This document shows, piece after piece, positions 19,575 through 28,244 of a stretch of 64,000 nucleotides of DNA. The translations under genes were made by a program, and so were the position numbers. Each line of letters begins with the position of its first letter. The stretch's first letter is position 1. Origin of the DNA: Pseudomonas tensinigenes (GTDB taxonomy: Bacteria; Pseudomonadota; Gammaproteobacteria; Pseudomonadales; Pseudomonadaceae); contig NZ_CP077089.1 in NCBI RefSeq assembly GCF_014268445.2, forward strand, positions 5,501,501 to 5,565,500, read 5' to 3'. The notes under the pieces are model-generated. The model was given only the letters and a program-made list of their open reading frames with translations, did not search any database and had not been told where the DNA came from.

Positions 19575-20040
19575 TCACCACGCCATCGAGCAACTGATCG
19601 AAACCGAACTGCACTTGCTCGACCAGCAGGATTTCGACGCCTGGCAACAACTGCTCAGCGATGACTACCACTACTGGATTCCCATGACCCGTGAGCAGGT
19701 CAGCCCGTTGCACGAATCGTCGCTGGTGTATGAGGACCGTTTTCTGACCACGCTGCGGATCAACCGGCTGTCCAATGCGCGCAACTTTTCCCAGCAGCCC
19801 AAGAGTCGCAGCCTGCACATCGCCCAGCGCCCGCGGATCACCCTCGACGCAGCCTCATTCAGCGCTTTCGCCAGCTCCAACATGCTCTATTGCGAAGCCC
19901 GCGGCGACAACGAATGGCACTACCCGGTGACCGTCGAACATCAACTGATCAACATCGATGGCACGTGGAAAATCCACGGCAAGAAGATCCTGTTGCTCAA
20001 CCCCGCACGCGCCCTTGAAAGCCTGCAGCTCATTATCTGA
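19555..20040 (+). CDS. Rieske aromatic-ring oxygenase, beta subunit
   Basis: A 161-residue small subunit of ring-hydroxylating oxygenases, with the NTF2-like fold. Landmarks are an N-terminal helix with ETELHLLDQQDFDAW, DDYHYWIP (the D-Y-YW(I/V)P pattern of beta subunits), YEDRFLTTLRINRL and a C-terminal strand WKIHGKKILL. It has no metal site and supports the alpha3beta3 assembly. It starts 20 bases inside the alpha gene, so the two are coupled. Confidence 0.92.
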   Translation: MQHDQSNHHAIEQLIETELHLLDQQDFDAWQQLLSDDYHYWIPMTREQVSPLHESSLVYEDRFLTTLRINRLSNARNFSQQPKSRSLHIAQRPRITLDAASFSAFASSNMLYCEARGDNEWHYPVTVEHQLINIDGTWKIHGKKILLLNPARALESLQLII

Positions 20041-20058
20041 TCGACCGAGAAATCCCCT

Positions 20059-21768
20059 GTGAAGTCTATTCCCCATGATTCCAGCCAGGCGTCCGCGTGC
20101 CTGTCTTTTCCCTACGTCGATCTGCTGTATGACTATGGCCAGTTCCTGCGCAGTGCCGATGAGGCCATCGGTTACCTGCCGGCGGAAACTGCCGAGAAAC
20201 ACATCGGCATCGTTGGCGCCGGCCTCAGCGGTCTGGTCGCCGCTTACGAATTGCTGCGCGCCGGTGCGCGTCGCGTGACGTTGTTTGAAGCCGAACCTGA
20301 GCATGTTGGCGGGCGTCTGCTGACCCAATGTTTTGACGAAGAGCAGCCGCAATTCATCGCCGAAATGGGCGCCATGCGCTTTCCGCCGAGTGAAGTCGGG
20401 CTGTTTCACTACCTCAATCGTTTCGGCATCCAGACCACCGAAGCGTTTCCCGACCCGGGCGTCGTCGACACTGAAATTCACTACCGCGGCGAAGCCCATC
20501 ACTGGGCAGCCATGCAACCGCCGCCAGCGCTGTTCAGCACCGTGCACCAGGGCTGGATCGCGTTTCTCAGCGAGGGCGTCACCCTCGATGACGGCACGTG
20601 TCTGGCGCCACCGCTGCTGATCACCGAATTGCTCAAGCAGCACAATTACTGCGAAGTGCAGCCCGAGTGGCAACGCTATCTGGACTGCTTCGGCGACAGC
20701 TCGTTTTACTCGGCGATGGTGCGTATCTTCACCGGCAAAAAGCCGCCCGGCGGCAAACCGTGGCGCAAGCCCGAAGACTTCCACCTGTTCGGCTCGCTGG
20801 GCATTGGCTCGGGCGGTTTCCAGTCGGTGTACCGCGCCTCGTTCACCGAGATCCTGCGGCTGGTGGTGAATGCGCTGGAGGTCAATCAGCGTCTGGTGCC
20901 CAACGGCATTTCTTCGCTGGCCGAGCGGATTGCCGACAGCGAATTCAACGGTATTCAGGTGCGCGACATGATTTGCCGCACGCGCATCGAGTCGATCAAC
21001 AAAGGTGCGCACGGCGAGATTCTGCTGGCCGGCAGCAATGGCGAAACCTACGCCTGCGACCGGGTGATCACCACCACCACGACCCGCGCCCTGCAAGTGA
21101 ACCTCAAGCTCACGCAGAACCAGGCCTTCGTCAATCGCGACGTCGCGCGGGCGATCAACGAAACGCACATGGTCGGCTCATCCAAGCTGTTCATCCTGAC
21201 CAAGGACAAGTTCTGGCTCAAACATGGCCTGGCGCAAAACATCCAGACCGACACCCTGGTCAAGGGTGTGTATTGCCTCGACTACGCGCCGCACGATGCG
21301 GATTCCTGGGGCGTGGTGCTGATCAGTTACACCTGGGAAGACGACTCGCACAAGATGGTCTCGATGACCGACAAGGTGCAACGCTGCCTGCGGCTGGTCG
21401 ATGAATTGGCGATGAGCGCGCCGGAATTTGCCAGCCATCTGCTGCCGCTGGACGGTGACTACCAGCGTTACGTTCTGGAATACGACTGGCTGACCGACAA
21501 GCACGCGTTGGGCGCTTTCAAGCTGAATTTCCCCGGCGACGATATTTATTCCGAGCGCCTGTTCTATCAGTTCCGCACCGCACTCGATCCGCAACAGGAC
21601 ACCGGTTTGTACCTGGCCGGTTGCGGCGCCTCGTTCACCGGTGGCTGGGCCGAGGGCGCGATTCAAACCGCGCTGAATGGCGCGTGCGCGGTGATCAGCA
21701 GCCTGGGCGGCGATTTGATTGCCGGTAACCCGCTCGACGACTTGCACTCGCAGTACCGCTACTGCTGA
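20059..21768 (+). CDS. iaaM: Tryptophan 2-monooxygenase homologue (IaaM type)
   Basis: A 569-residue FAD amine oxidase strongly like tryptophan 2-monooxygenase of gall-forming P. savastanoi as I remember it, over the whole length. Shared blocks are the N-terminal DLLYDYGQFL, the FAD loop GAGLSG (53-58), EMGAMRFPPS with the arginine (R107) that binds the substrate carboxylate, FPDPGVVDTE, LFGSLGIGSGGF, DGDYQRYVL and a C-terminal AGCGASFTGGW. The reaction is oxidative decarboxylation of tryptophan to indole-3-acetamide. The start is GTG. It is followed 30 bases later by the hydrolase gene for the next step. Phenylalanine or another amino acid as substrate cannot be excluded. Confidence 0.88.
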   Translation: MKSIPHDSSQASACLSFPYVDLLYDYGQFLRSADEAIGYLPAETAEKHIGIVGAGLSGLVAAYELLRAGARRVTLFEAEPEHVGGRLLTQCFDEEQPQFIAEMGAMRFPPSEVGLFHYLNRFGIQTTEAFPDPGVVDTEIHYRGEAHHWAAMQPPPALFSTVHQGWIAFLSEGVTLDDGTCLAPPLLITELLKQHNYCEVQPEWQRYLDCFGDSSFYSAMVRIFTGKKPPGGKPWRKPEDFHLFGSLGIGSGGFQSVYRASFTEILRLVVNALEVNQRLVPNGISSLAERIADSEFNGIQVRDMICRTRIESINKGAHGEILLAGSNGETYACDRVITTTTTRALQVNLKLTQNQAFVNRDVARAINETHMVGSSKLFILTKDKFWLKHGLAQNIQTDTLVKGVYCLDYAPHDADSWGVVLISYTWEDDSHKMVSMTDKVQRCLRLVDELAMSAPEFASHLLPLDGDYQRYVLEYDWLTDKHALGAFKLNFPGDDIYSERLFYQFRTALDPQQDTGLYLAGCGASFTGGWAEGAIQTALNGACAVISSLGGDLIAGNPLDDLHSQYRYC

Positions 21769-21798
21769 CCCAGTCCCTTTTTACGCCGAGAATCATCC

Positions 21799-23127
21799 AT
21801 GTACAGCCAGCTTTCTATTGAACAGCTCGTCAATGGCTTTCGCAGTGGCCAACACTGCCCGGACACCTGGCAGCGCGCCCTGCGCGAGCGCCACGGGCAG
21901 ATGCAGCACCTGAACAGTTTCATCACCTTCGACCCGTCAGCGTTCAAGGCAAATGCCGCCGAACGCGAGAACGCGCTGTATGGCCTGCCAGTGTCGTTCA
22001 AGGACAACATCAACGTCAGCGGCATGCCCACCACCGCCGGAACACCCGGGCTGGCCGACTATGTGCCGCAGGTCGATGCCGGCATCGTCGAGCGCTTTCG
22101 GCAATTGGGCGCGCAGATTGTCGGCAAGAACAACATGCACGAATTGTCGTTCGGCGTGACCTCGGCCAACCATTCTCATGGTGCCGTGCTCAACCCCGTC
22201 AACGAACGCTACAGTGCCGGCGGCAGCAGCGGTGGTTGTGCCGCGGCTGTCGCTGCCGGACTGGTGGCGTGCGCAGTCGGCACCGACACCGGCGGTTCGG
22301 TGCGGATACCGGCGGCGTTCTGCGGCATCGTCGGGTTTCGACCCACCACCGGCGTGTATCCGGTCGACGGCATCGTCCCGGTGTCGCAAACCAAAGACAC
22401 TCCGGGCCTGCTGACCCGCACCGTGGAAGATTGTCAGTTCGTTCACGCGCAACTGACCGGCAGCCTGCATCAGCCTGAAACCCGGCCGTTGCGCATTGGC
22501 ATTCCCGAGCGTTTTCTCTGGGCCGAGCTCGCCGACAATGTGCAGCGTGATTGCCACGCGGCCATTGATACCTTGGCCGATCGCGGTGTGATCATCGTGC
22601 CGGTCGACGATGCAATGATTGGCGAGATCAACGAGAGCATTCAGTTTCCGCTGCCGATCTACGAGTTCTTCATCGACTTTCCACGCTTCCTGATGAAAGC
22701 AGGACGCGGCGAACAGTTCCTCGACATCCTCGCGCAGATTCGCGACCCGGCGATCAAGAGAATCCTCACCGCGCAACTGGAAAGCCCGGCGATTTCCTAC
22801 ACCGACTACGTGCAGGCATTGATGAGCAAACTGCGTCTGGAGAAGGAATACCGCGCCCTCTTCAGCCGCCATCAACTGGATCTGCTGGCTTACCCGACCG
22901 TCACTTGCAGCGCGCCACTGCTCAGCGCTTGCGCGGATGAGAGCAACTTCGAAACCTTCGTGCGCAACACCGACCCGGCGAGCAACCTGGCGGCGCCGAG
23001 TATCAGCGTTCCGGTCGCGGCGGCGGGTGAGTTGCCAGTGGGTTTGTCGTTCGATGCGTTGCCGGGGCAGGACGGCTTTTTGCTGGCGAATGTTCAACGG
23101 TTAGCTCGTTTGCTCAACATCGCCTGA
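21799..23127 (+). CDS. iaaH: Indoleacetamide hydrolase-like amidase (IaaH type)
   Basis: A 442-residue amidase-signature enzyme. The Ser-cisSer-Lys triad is visible: K68 in VSFKDN, cis-Ser S143 in AGGSSGG and the nucleophile S167 in TDTGGSVRIPAAFCG. With the IaaM-like gene directly upstream the expected reaction is indole-3-acetamide to indole-3-acetate plus ammonia. The amidase of iac clusters (IacH) belongs to the same superfamily and is an alternative parallel. Length is close to IaaH (about 455). It ends the tightly packed block; a REP pair follows. Confidence 0.85.
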   Translation: MYSQLSIEQLVNGFRSGQHCPDTWQRALRERHGQMQHLNSFITFDPSAFKANAAERENALYGLPVSFKDNINVSGMPTTAGTPGLADYVPQVDAGIVERFRQLGAQIVGKNNMHELSFGVTSANHSHGAVLNPVNERYSAGGSSGGCAAAVAAGLVACAVGTDTGGSVRIPAAFCGIVGFRPTTGVYPVDGIVPVSQTKDTPGLLTRTVEDCQFVHAQLTGSLHQPETRPLRIGIPERFLWAELADNVQRDCHAAIDTLADRGVIIVPVDDAMIGEINESIQFPLPIYEFFIDFPRFLMKAGRGEQFLDILAQIRDPAIKRILTAQLESPAISYTDYVQALMSKLRLEKEYRALFSRHQLDLLAYPTVTCSAPLLSACADESNFETFVRNTDPASNLAAPSISVPVAAAGELPVGLSFDALPGQDGFLLANVQRLARLLNIA

Positions 23128-23135
23128 ACCACGAT

Positions 23136-23231
23136 CCCTGTGGGAGCGAGCCTGCTCGCGAAGGCGTCGTGTCAGTCGACATCAACTTCGTCTGCCAGAC
23201 CGCTATCGCGAGCGGGCTCGCTCCCACAAGG
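23136..23231. repeat. REP-type inverted pair, copy 2
   Basis: Head-in arms TGTGGGAGCGAGCCTGCTCG and the inverted form, about 40 bases apart. It lies between the amidase and mtr genes and may stabilise or reduce the upstream mRNA. Confidence 0.9.
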
Positions 23232-23277
23232 GCTCTGCGTCGATGCACCTATAACAATTCAGATTGCAGGCCTTGCC

Positions 23278-24537
23278 ATGCGCGTCACCTCAATATCCTC
23301 CATTCCCGCTGTCGAACGCTCGCCGTCGATTCTCGGCGGCGCCATGATCATCGGCGGCACCATCGTCGGTGCCGGCATGTTCTCGCTGCCAGTGATCATG
23401 TCCGGACTATGGTTCTACGGCTCCGTCGCCGTGCTGCTGTTTGCCTGGTTCTGCACCTTGCACTCAGGCTTGATGATCCTCGAGGCCAATCTCAACTACC
23501 GCGAAGGCGCGAGTTTCTCCACGATCACCCGCGATCTGCTCGGCCGTGGCTGGAGCCGTTTGAACGGTTTGAGCATTGTGTTTGTCCTCTACACCCTGAC
23601 GTACGCCTACATTTCCGCCAGCGGCTCAGTGATTCATCACACCGCGCAATCCTTCGGGCTGGAGTGGTCATCGCGCGCCGGCGGTTTCGGGTTCACGCTG
23701 CTGGTGGCGTTCATTGTCTGGTTGAGCACCACGGCGGTGAGTCGCATGACCACGCTGGTGTTCGGGGCAAAAATCCTCGCATTCTTTTTGACCTTCGGCG
23801 GTTTGCTCGGCCATGTGCAAAGCACCACGCTGCTTGATCTGAACGGCGGCGACAGTCATTACTGGCCCTATCTGTTGGTGACCCTGCCCTTCTGCCTGAC
23901 TTCGTTCGGTTTTCACGGCAACGTGCCGAGCCTGATGAAGCATTACGGCAAGGACCCGCAGCGAATTCGCGCCTGTCTGGTTGGCGGCACCTTGATCGCA
24001 CTGGCGCTGTATCTGGTGTGGATGCTCTGCAGCATGGGCAACATTCCCCGCGACACGTTCAAGGACATCGCCCAGCGCGGCGGTAACATCGATGTGCTGA
24101 TCAGCGCCCTGGGGGCACGGCTCAACAGCGCCAACGTCGATCTGCTGCTGACGTTTTTCTCCAACTTCGCCGTGGCCTGTTCATTTCTCGGGGTGACCCT
24201 GGGTTTGTTCGATTACCTGGCCGATGTGCTGGGTTTCGATGACAGTCCCCTCGGTCGCTTGCAGACCGCCGCCGTGACCTTCGTGCCGCCGATGCTTTGC
24301 GGCTTGCTCTGGCCGGAAGGCTTTCTGCATGCCATCGGCTTTGCCGGTCTGGCGGCAACGTTGTGGGCGGTGATCACCCCGGCGCTGCTGGCGCGGGCTT
24401 CGCGCAAACGCTTCGGCAGCCCGCGCTATCGCGTGTGGGGCGGCACGCCGATGATCGCGCTGGTGCTGTTTTTCGGAGTGATCTGCGCGGTATCCCATTT
24501 GTTGTTCGTGTTTGATTGTCTGCCGGTGTGGCGCTGA
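23278..24537 (+). CDS. mtr: Tryptophan-specific permease Mtr
   Basis: A 419-residue inner-membrane proton symporter of the aromatic amino acid/HAAAP family with 11 spans. It is nearly superimposable on my memory of E. coli Mtr: [95 protein letters not shown]. It should import tryptophan. The ATG at 23278 opens the conserved region; an upstream in-frame start lies inside the REP pair. Following iaaM- and iaaH-like genes in the same direction it would supply their substrate. It could be read through from the cluster or have its own promoter. Confidence 0.93.
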   Translation: MRVTSISSIPAVERSPSILGGAMIIGGTIVGAGMFSLPVIMSGLWFYGSVAVLLFAWFCTLHSGLMILEANLNYREGASFSTITRDLLGRGWSRLNGLSIVFVLYTLTYAYISASGSVIHHTAQSFGLEWSSRAGGFGFTLLVAFIVWLSTTAVSRMTTLVFGAKILAFFLTFGGLLGHVQSTTLLDLNGGDSHYWPYLLVTLPFCLTSFGFHGNVPSLMKHYGKDPQRIRACLVGGTLIALALYLVWMLCSMGNIPRDTFKDIAQRGGNIDVLISALGARLNSANVDLLLTFFSNFAVACSFLGVTLGLFDYLADVLGFDDSPLGRLQTAAVTFVPPMLCGLLWPEGFLHAIGFAGLAATLWAVITPALLARASRKRFGSPRYRVWGGTPMIALVLFFGVICAVSHLLFVFDCLPVWR

Positions 24538-24546
24538 AGTGTCTCG

Positions 24547-24591
24547 TTCGGTTTTCCGAACGCGACTTCACGGTCGATTCGGTTAACCGGA
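24547..24591 (+). promoter_or_regulatory. Two AauR operators (TTCGG-N4-CCGAA)
   Basis: The first site, 24547-24560, is an exact TTCGG-TTTT-CCGAA. The second, 24578-24591, is TTCGG-TTAA-CCGGA (9 of 10). They are 31 bases apart, about three helical turns, on the same face. This motif is reported as the AauR target in P. putida, and an aauSR pair lies downstream. They stand 77-121 bases upstream of the -24 element, a normal place for sigma-54 activator sites. Confidence 0.85.
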
Positions 24592-24667
24592 TCAGCCAAG
24601 GTGAAAAATACCGCCACAAAACTTTAATAACGTTATAAATCATCAGGTTAGCTATCAGCGACTGGTC

Positions 24668-24683
24668 TGGCACGACTCATGCT
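24668..24683 (+). promoter_or_regulatory. Sigma-54 promoter of the glutamate/aspartate transporter
   Basis: TGGCACG-N4-ATGCT matches TGGCACG-N4-TTGCT at all but one base, with the -24 GG and -12 GC ten bases apart as required. It lies 115 bases before the binding-protein gene. RpoN-dependent transcription of this transporter is known in P. putida. Confidence 0.85.
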
Positions 24684-24798
24684 CTACACTCTCTCGACGA
24701 ATGCCTGTTGTGCCAACACTTCAGGAGCCGTCAGGCATTCGAAGCACAAAAGGGCCGACGAACTGGCTCCATAAAAAAAACAATTCGAGGAAAATTTG

Positions 24799-25725
24799 AT
24801 GCGCATCGTTCCCCATATCCTGGGCGCAGCCATTGCGGCCGCTCTGATCAGCACGCCAGTTTTCGCCGCCGAACTCACCGGCACCCTGAAGAAAATCAAC
24901 GATTCGGGCACCATCACACTCGCTCACCGCGACAGCTCCATTCCGTTTTCCTACATTGCCGATGCTTCCGGCAAACCAGTGGGCTACTCCCACGACATTC
25001 AAGTGGCCATCGTTGAAGCCCTGAAAAAAGACCTGAACAAGCCAGACCTGCAGGTCAAATACAACCTGGTCACCTCGCAAACCCGTATCCCGCTGATCCA
25101 GAACGGCACCGCGGATATCGAGTGCGGCTCCACCACCAACAACGCCGAACGCGCTCAACAAGTCGACTTCACCGTCAACATCTTCGAAATCGGCACCCGT
25201 CTGCTGGTCAAGAAAGACAAGGATGGCAAGCCGTCCTACGCTGACTTTGCCGACCTCAAAGGCAAAAACGTCGTGACCACCGCCGGCACCACGTCCGAGC
25301 GCATCATCAAAGCGATGAACGCCGACAAGCAGATGGGCATGAACATCATCTCCGCCAAAGACCACGGCGAATCCTTCAACATGCTGGAAAGCGGCCGCGC
25401 CGTTGCCTTCATGATGGACGACGCCCTGCTGGCCGGCGAAGAAGCCAAGGCGAAGAAACCGGCTGACTGGATCATCACCGGTACTCCGCAGTCCTTCGAA
25501 GCCTATGCGTGCATGGTTCGCAAAGACGACCCGGCCTTCAAGAAGGCGGTCGATGCCGCCATCGTTGGCCTGTACAAGTCTGGCGAGATCAACAAGATCT
25601 ACAGCAAGTGGTTCGAGAGCCCGATTCCACCAAAAGGCCTGAACCTGAACTTCCCGATGAGCGACAAGGTAAAAGGACTGATCGCCAACCCGAGCGACAA
25701 GCCGGCGCCTGACGTAAAAATCTGA
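24799..25725 (+). CDS. gltI: Glutamate/aspartate ABC transporter, periplasmic binding protein
   Basis: A 308-residue family-3 solute-binding protein (aatJ in P. putida naming). A signal peptide of about 23 residues ends at VFAAE. The mature part has GTITLAHRDSSIPFSY, GYSHDI, IECGSTTNN and FTVNIFEIGTRLL, typical of acidic amino acid binders. It captures glutamate and aspartate in the periplasm and delivers them to the GltJK permease. GAGGAAAA precedes the ATG. A hairpin follows the stop, which would fit higher expression of the binding protein than of the downstream genes. Confidence 0.95.
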   Translation: MRIVPHILGAAIAAALISTPVFAAELTGTLKKINDSGTITLAHRDSSIPFSYIADASGKPVGYSHDIQVAIVEALKKDLNKPDLQVKYNLVTSQTRIPLIQNGTADIECGSTTNNAERAQQVDFTVNIFEIGTRLLVKKDKDGKPSYADFADLKGKNVVTTAGTTSERIIKAMNADKQMGMNIISAKDHGESFNMLESGRAVAFMMDDALLAGEEAKAKKPADWIITGTPQSFEAYACMVRKDDPAFKKAVDAAIVGLYKSGEINKIYSKWFESPIPPKGLNLNFPMSDKVKGLIANPSDKPAPDVKI

Positions 25726-25744
25726 TTACTGACTAACCTTATCT

Positions 25745-25769
25745 CCTGAGGGAGCCACCCTCCCTCAGG
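25745..25769 (+). terminator. Intra-operon hairpin after gltI
   Basis: Nine-base perfect stem (25745-25753 with 25761-25769) without a clear T-run. More likely an mRNA-stabilising or partial attenuation hairpin than a full terminator, since the permease genes follow at 193 bases. Confidence 0.6.
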
Positions 25770-25918
25770 CGTCTGTTACTACCTGCTGGCTATACAGTGG
25801 AACACTCGACCTGGCGGTTTTCGAGCCGATCGCGTGTGCCTGGCGTTCAACGTCAGGCGGGAAAGGATCTTCCCCACGCGGGTGCTTGTACATCGATCGA
25901 TTTCGAGGGGAGACCCTA

Positions 25919-26665
25919 ATGAATTACAACTGGGACTGGGGCGTGTTCTTCAAGTCCACCGGCGTCGGCAGCGAGACTTATCTCGACTGGTACGTCTCCG
26001 GTTTGGGCTGGACCATTGCCATTGCCATCGTGGCATGGATCATCGCCTTGCTGCTGGGCTCCATTCTGGGGGTCATGCGCACGGTGCCAAACCGCATCGT
26101 ATCGGGCATCGCCACCTGCTACGTCGAGCTGTTCCGTAACGTGCCGCTGCTGGTTCAGCTGTTCATCTGGTACTTCCTGGTACCCGACCTGCTGCCGCAG
26201 AACCTGCAGGACTGGTACAAACAGGACCTTAACCCAACCACCTCGGCTTACCTGAGCGTTGTCGTCTGCCTGGGCCTGTTCACCGCTGCCCGTGTCTGCG
26301 AACAAGTGCGTACCGGCATCCAGGCGCTGCCACGCGGCCAGGAAGCCGCCGCCCGCGCCATGGGCTTCAAGTTGCCGCAGATCTACTGGAACGTGCTGCT
26401 GCCCCAGGCCTACCGGATCATCATTCCGCCGCTCACCTCGGAATTCCTCAACGTCTTCAAGAACTCCTCCGTGGCGTCCCTGATCGGCCTGATGGAACTG
26501 CTGGCGCAAACCAAACAGACCGCTGAATTCTCGGCCAACCTGTTTGAAGCGTTCACCCTGGCCACGCTGATCTACTTCACCCTGAACATGAGCCTGATGC
26601 TGCTGATGCGCATGGTCGAGAAGAAAGTCGCAGTGCCCGGCCTGATCTCCGTGGGGGGTAAATAA
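25919..26665 (+). CDS. gltJ: Glutamate/aspartate ABC transporter permease GltJ
   Basis: A 248-residue inner-membrane permease of the polar amino acid type (aatQ). It has about five spans and the EAA-type loop [25 protein letters not shown] that contacts the ATPase. The ATG at 25919 was chosen for the conserved [11 protein letters not shown] start and the GAGGGG site; an in-frame ATG at 25886 adds eleven unconserved residues. Its stop overlaps the gltK start by one base (TAATG). Confidence 0.95.
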   Translation: MNYNWDWGVFFKSTGVGSETYLDWYVSGLGWTIAIAIVAWIIALLLGSILGVMRTVPNRIVSGIATCYVELFRNVPLLVQLFIWYFLVPDLLPQNLQDWYKQDLNPTTSAYLSVVVCLGLFTAARVCEQVRTGIQALPRGQEAAARAMGFKLPQIYWNVLLPQAYRIIIPPLTSEFLNVFKNSSVASLIGLMELLAQTKQTAEFSANLFEAFTLATLIYFTLNMSLMLLMRMVEKKVAVPGLISVGGK

Positions 26666-27336
26666 TGGACTTCGATTTCAGCGGCATCATCCCCGCCATT
26701 CCGGGCCTGTGGAACGGCATGGTCATGACCTTGCAGTTGATGGTCATGGGCGTGGTCGGCGGCATCGTGCTCGGTACCATCCTTGCGCTGATGCGCCTGT
26801 CGTCGAGCAAACTGCTGTCGCGGGTGGCCGGCGCTTATGTGAACTACTTCCGTTCGATCCCGCTGCTGCTGGTGATCACCTGGTTCTATCTGGCGGTGCC
26901 GTTCGTGCTGCGCTGGATCACCGGCGAAGACACGCCGATCGGTGCGTTCACCTCCTGCGTCGTGGCGTTCATGATGTTCGAAGCCGCGTACTTCTGCGAA
27001 ATCGTCCGCGCCGGTGTGCAGTCGATCCCCAAAGGCCAGATGGCTGCCGCGCAAGCGATGGGCATGACCTATGGCCAGACCATGCGCCTGATCATCCTGC
27101 CCCAGGCGTTCCGCAAGATGACGCCGTTGCTGCTGCAACAGTCGATCATTCTGTTCCAGGACACCTCGCTGGTTTACACCGTGGGCCTGGTGGACTTCCT
27201 CAACTCCGCCCGCTCCAGCGGCGACATCATTGGCCGGTCCAACGAGTTCCTGATCTTCGCCGGTGTCGTCTACTTCATCATCAGCTTTTCCGCCTCGCTG
27301 CTGGTCAAGCGTCTGCAAAAAAGGTTCGCCGTATGA
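26665..27336 (+). CDS. gltK: Glutamate/aspartate ABC transporter permease GltK
   Basis: A 223-residue second permease subunit (aatM), paralogous to GltJ, with the same EAA loop ([25 protein letters not shown]). It forms the membrane pore as a heterodimer with GltJ. One-base overlap with gltJ upstream and ATGA overlap with gltL downstream show translational coupling. Confidence 0.95.
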   Translation: MDFDFSGIIPAIPGLWNGMVMTLQLMVMGVVGGIVLGTILALMRLSSSKLLSRVAGAYVNYFRSIPLLLVITWFYLAVPFVLRWITGEDTPIGAFTSCVVAFMMFEAAYFCEIVRAGVQSIPKGQMAAAQAMGMTYGQTMRLIILPQAFRKMTPLLLQQSIILFQDTSLVYTVGLVDFLNSARSSGDIIGRSNEFLIFAGVVYFIISFSASLLVKRLQKRFAV

Positions 27337-28067
27337 TCTCTATCAAGAACATCAACAAGTGGTATGGGGACTTCCAGGTGCTGACTGATTGCAGCACCGA
27401 GGTCAAAAAAGGCGAAGTGATCGTGGTCTGCGGCCCGTCGGGTTCCGGCAAATCGACCCTGATCAAATGCGTCAACGCGCTGGAGCCGTTCCAGAAAGGC
27501 GACATCGTCGTCGACGGCACCTCGATTGCCGACTCGAAGACCAACCTGCCGAAACTGCGTTCGCGCGTGGGCATGGTGTTCCAGCATTTCGAACTGTTCC
27601 CGCACCTGACCATCACCGAAAACCTGACCATCGCGCAGATCAAGGTGTTGGGCCGCAGCAAGGAAGAGGCGACCAAAAAAGGTCTGCAACTGCTCGATCG
27701 CGTTGGCCTGTCGGCGCACGCTCACAAGCATCCGGGGCAACTCTCCGGTGGTCAGCAACAGCGTGTGGCGATTGCCCGTGCGCTGGCGATGGACCCGATC
27801 GTCATGCTGTTCGACGAACCGACCTCGGCGCTCGACCCGGAAATGGTCAACGAAGTGCTCGACGTGATGGTGCAACTGGCCCACGAAGGCATGACCATGA
27901 TGTGCGTGACCCACGAAATGGGCTTCGCCCGCAAAGTGGCCGACCGCGTAATCTTCATGGACGCCGGCAAGATCATCGAAGACTGCCCGAAAGAGGAATT
28001 CTTCGGCGACATCAGTGCTCGCTCGGAACGCGCGCAGCACTTCCTCGAGAAAATCCTGCAGCACTAA
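27333..28067 (+). CDS. gltL: Glutamate/aspartate ABC transporter ATPase GltL
   Basis: A 244-residue ATP-binding subunit (aatP). Walker [11 protein letters not shown]-loop [12 protein letters not shown], signature LSGGQQQRV, Walker [15 protein letters not shown] and H-loop THEMGFA are all intact. It powers the GltJK permease. It starts within the gltK stop (ATGA). A REP pair follows and separates it from aauS. Confidence 0.96.
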   Translation: MISIKNINKWYGDFQVLTDCSTEVKKGEVIVVCGPSGSGKSTLIKCVNALEPFQKGDIVVDGTSIADSKTNLPKLRSRVGMVFQHFELFPHLTITENLTIAQIKVLGRSKEEATKKGLQLLDRVGLSAHAHKHPGQLSGGQQQRVAIARALAMDPIVMLFDEPTSALDPEMVNEVLDVMVQLAHEGMTMMCVTHEMGFARKVADRVIFMDAGKIIEDCPKEEFFGDISARSERAQHFLEKILQH

Positions 28068-28098
28068 AAGCAACACACCCGCCGGGGCATTGCTCCTT

Positions 28099-28197
28099 CC
28101 CTGTGGGAGCGAGCCTGCTCGCGAAGAGGCCATTACATTCAGCCTGGATGTTGAATGTCAGTGCGCTTTCGCGAGCAGGCTCGCTCCCACAAGGGCC
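28099..28197. repeat. REP-type inverted pair, copy 3
   Basis: Head-in arms of the same REP family about 48 bases apart, between gltL and aauS. Confidence 0.9.
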
Positions 28198-28244
28198 GGC
28201 GTTGCCCTCGCAACAAGTGTGGTGGTTGACCCAAGGCAACTGTG

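Noticed and set aside
26709..27332. Plus-strand open frame leading into gltL and overlapping gltK
   Set aside because: It runs in the wrong frame over gltK; the true gltL start is the ATG at 27333 with an ATGA overlap.
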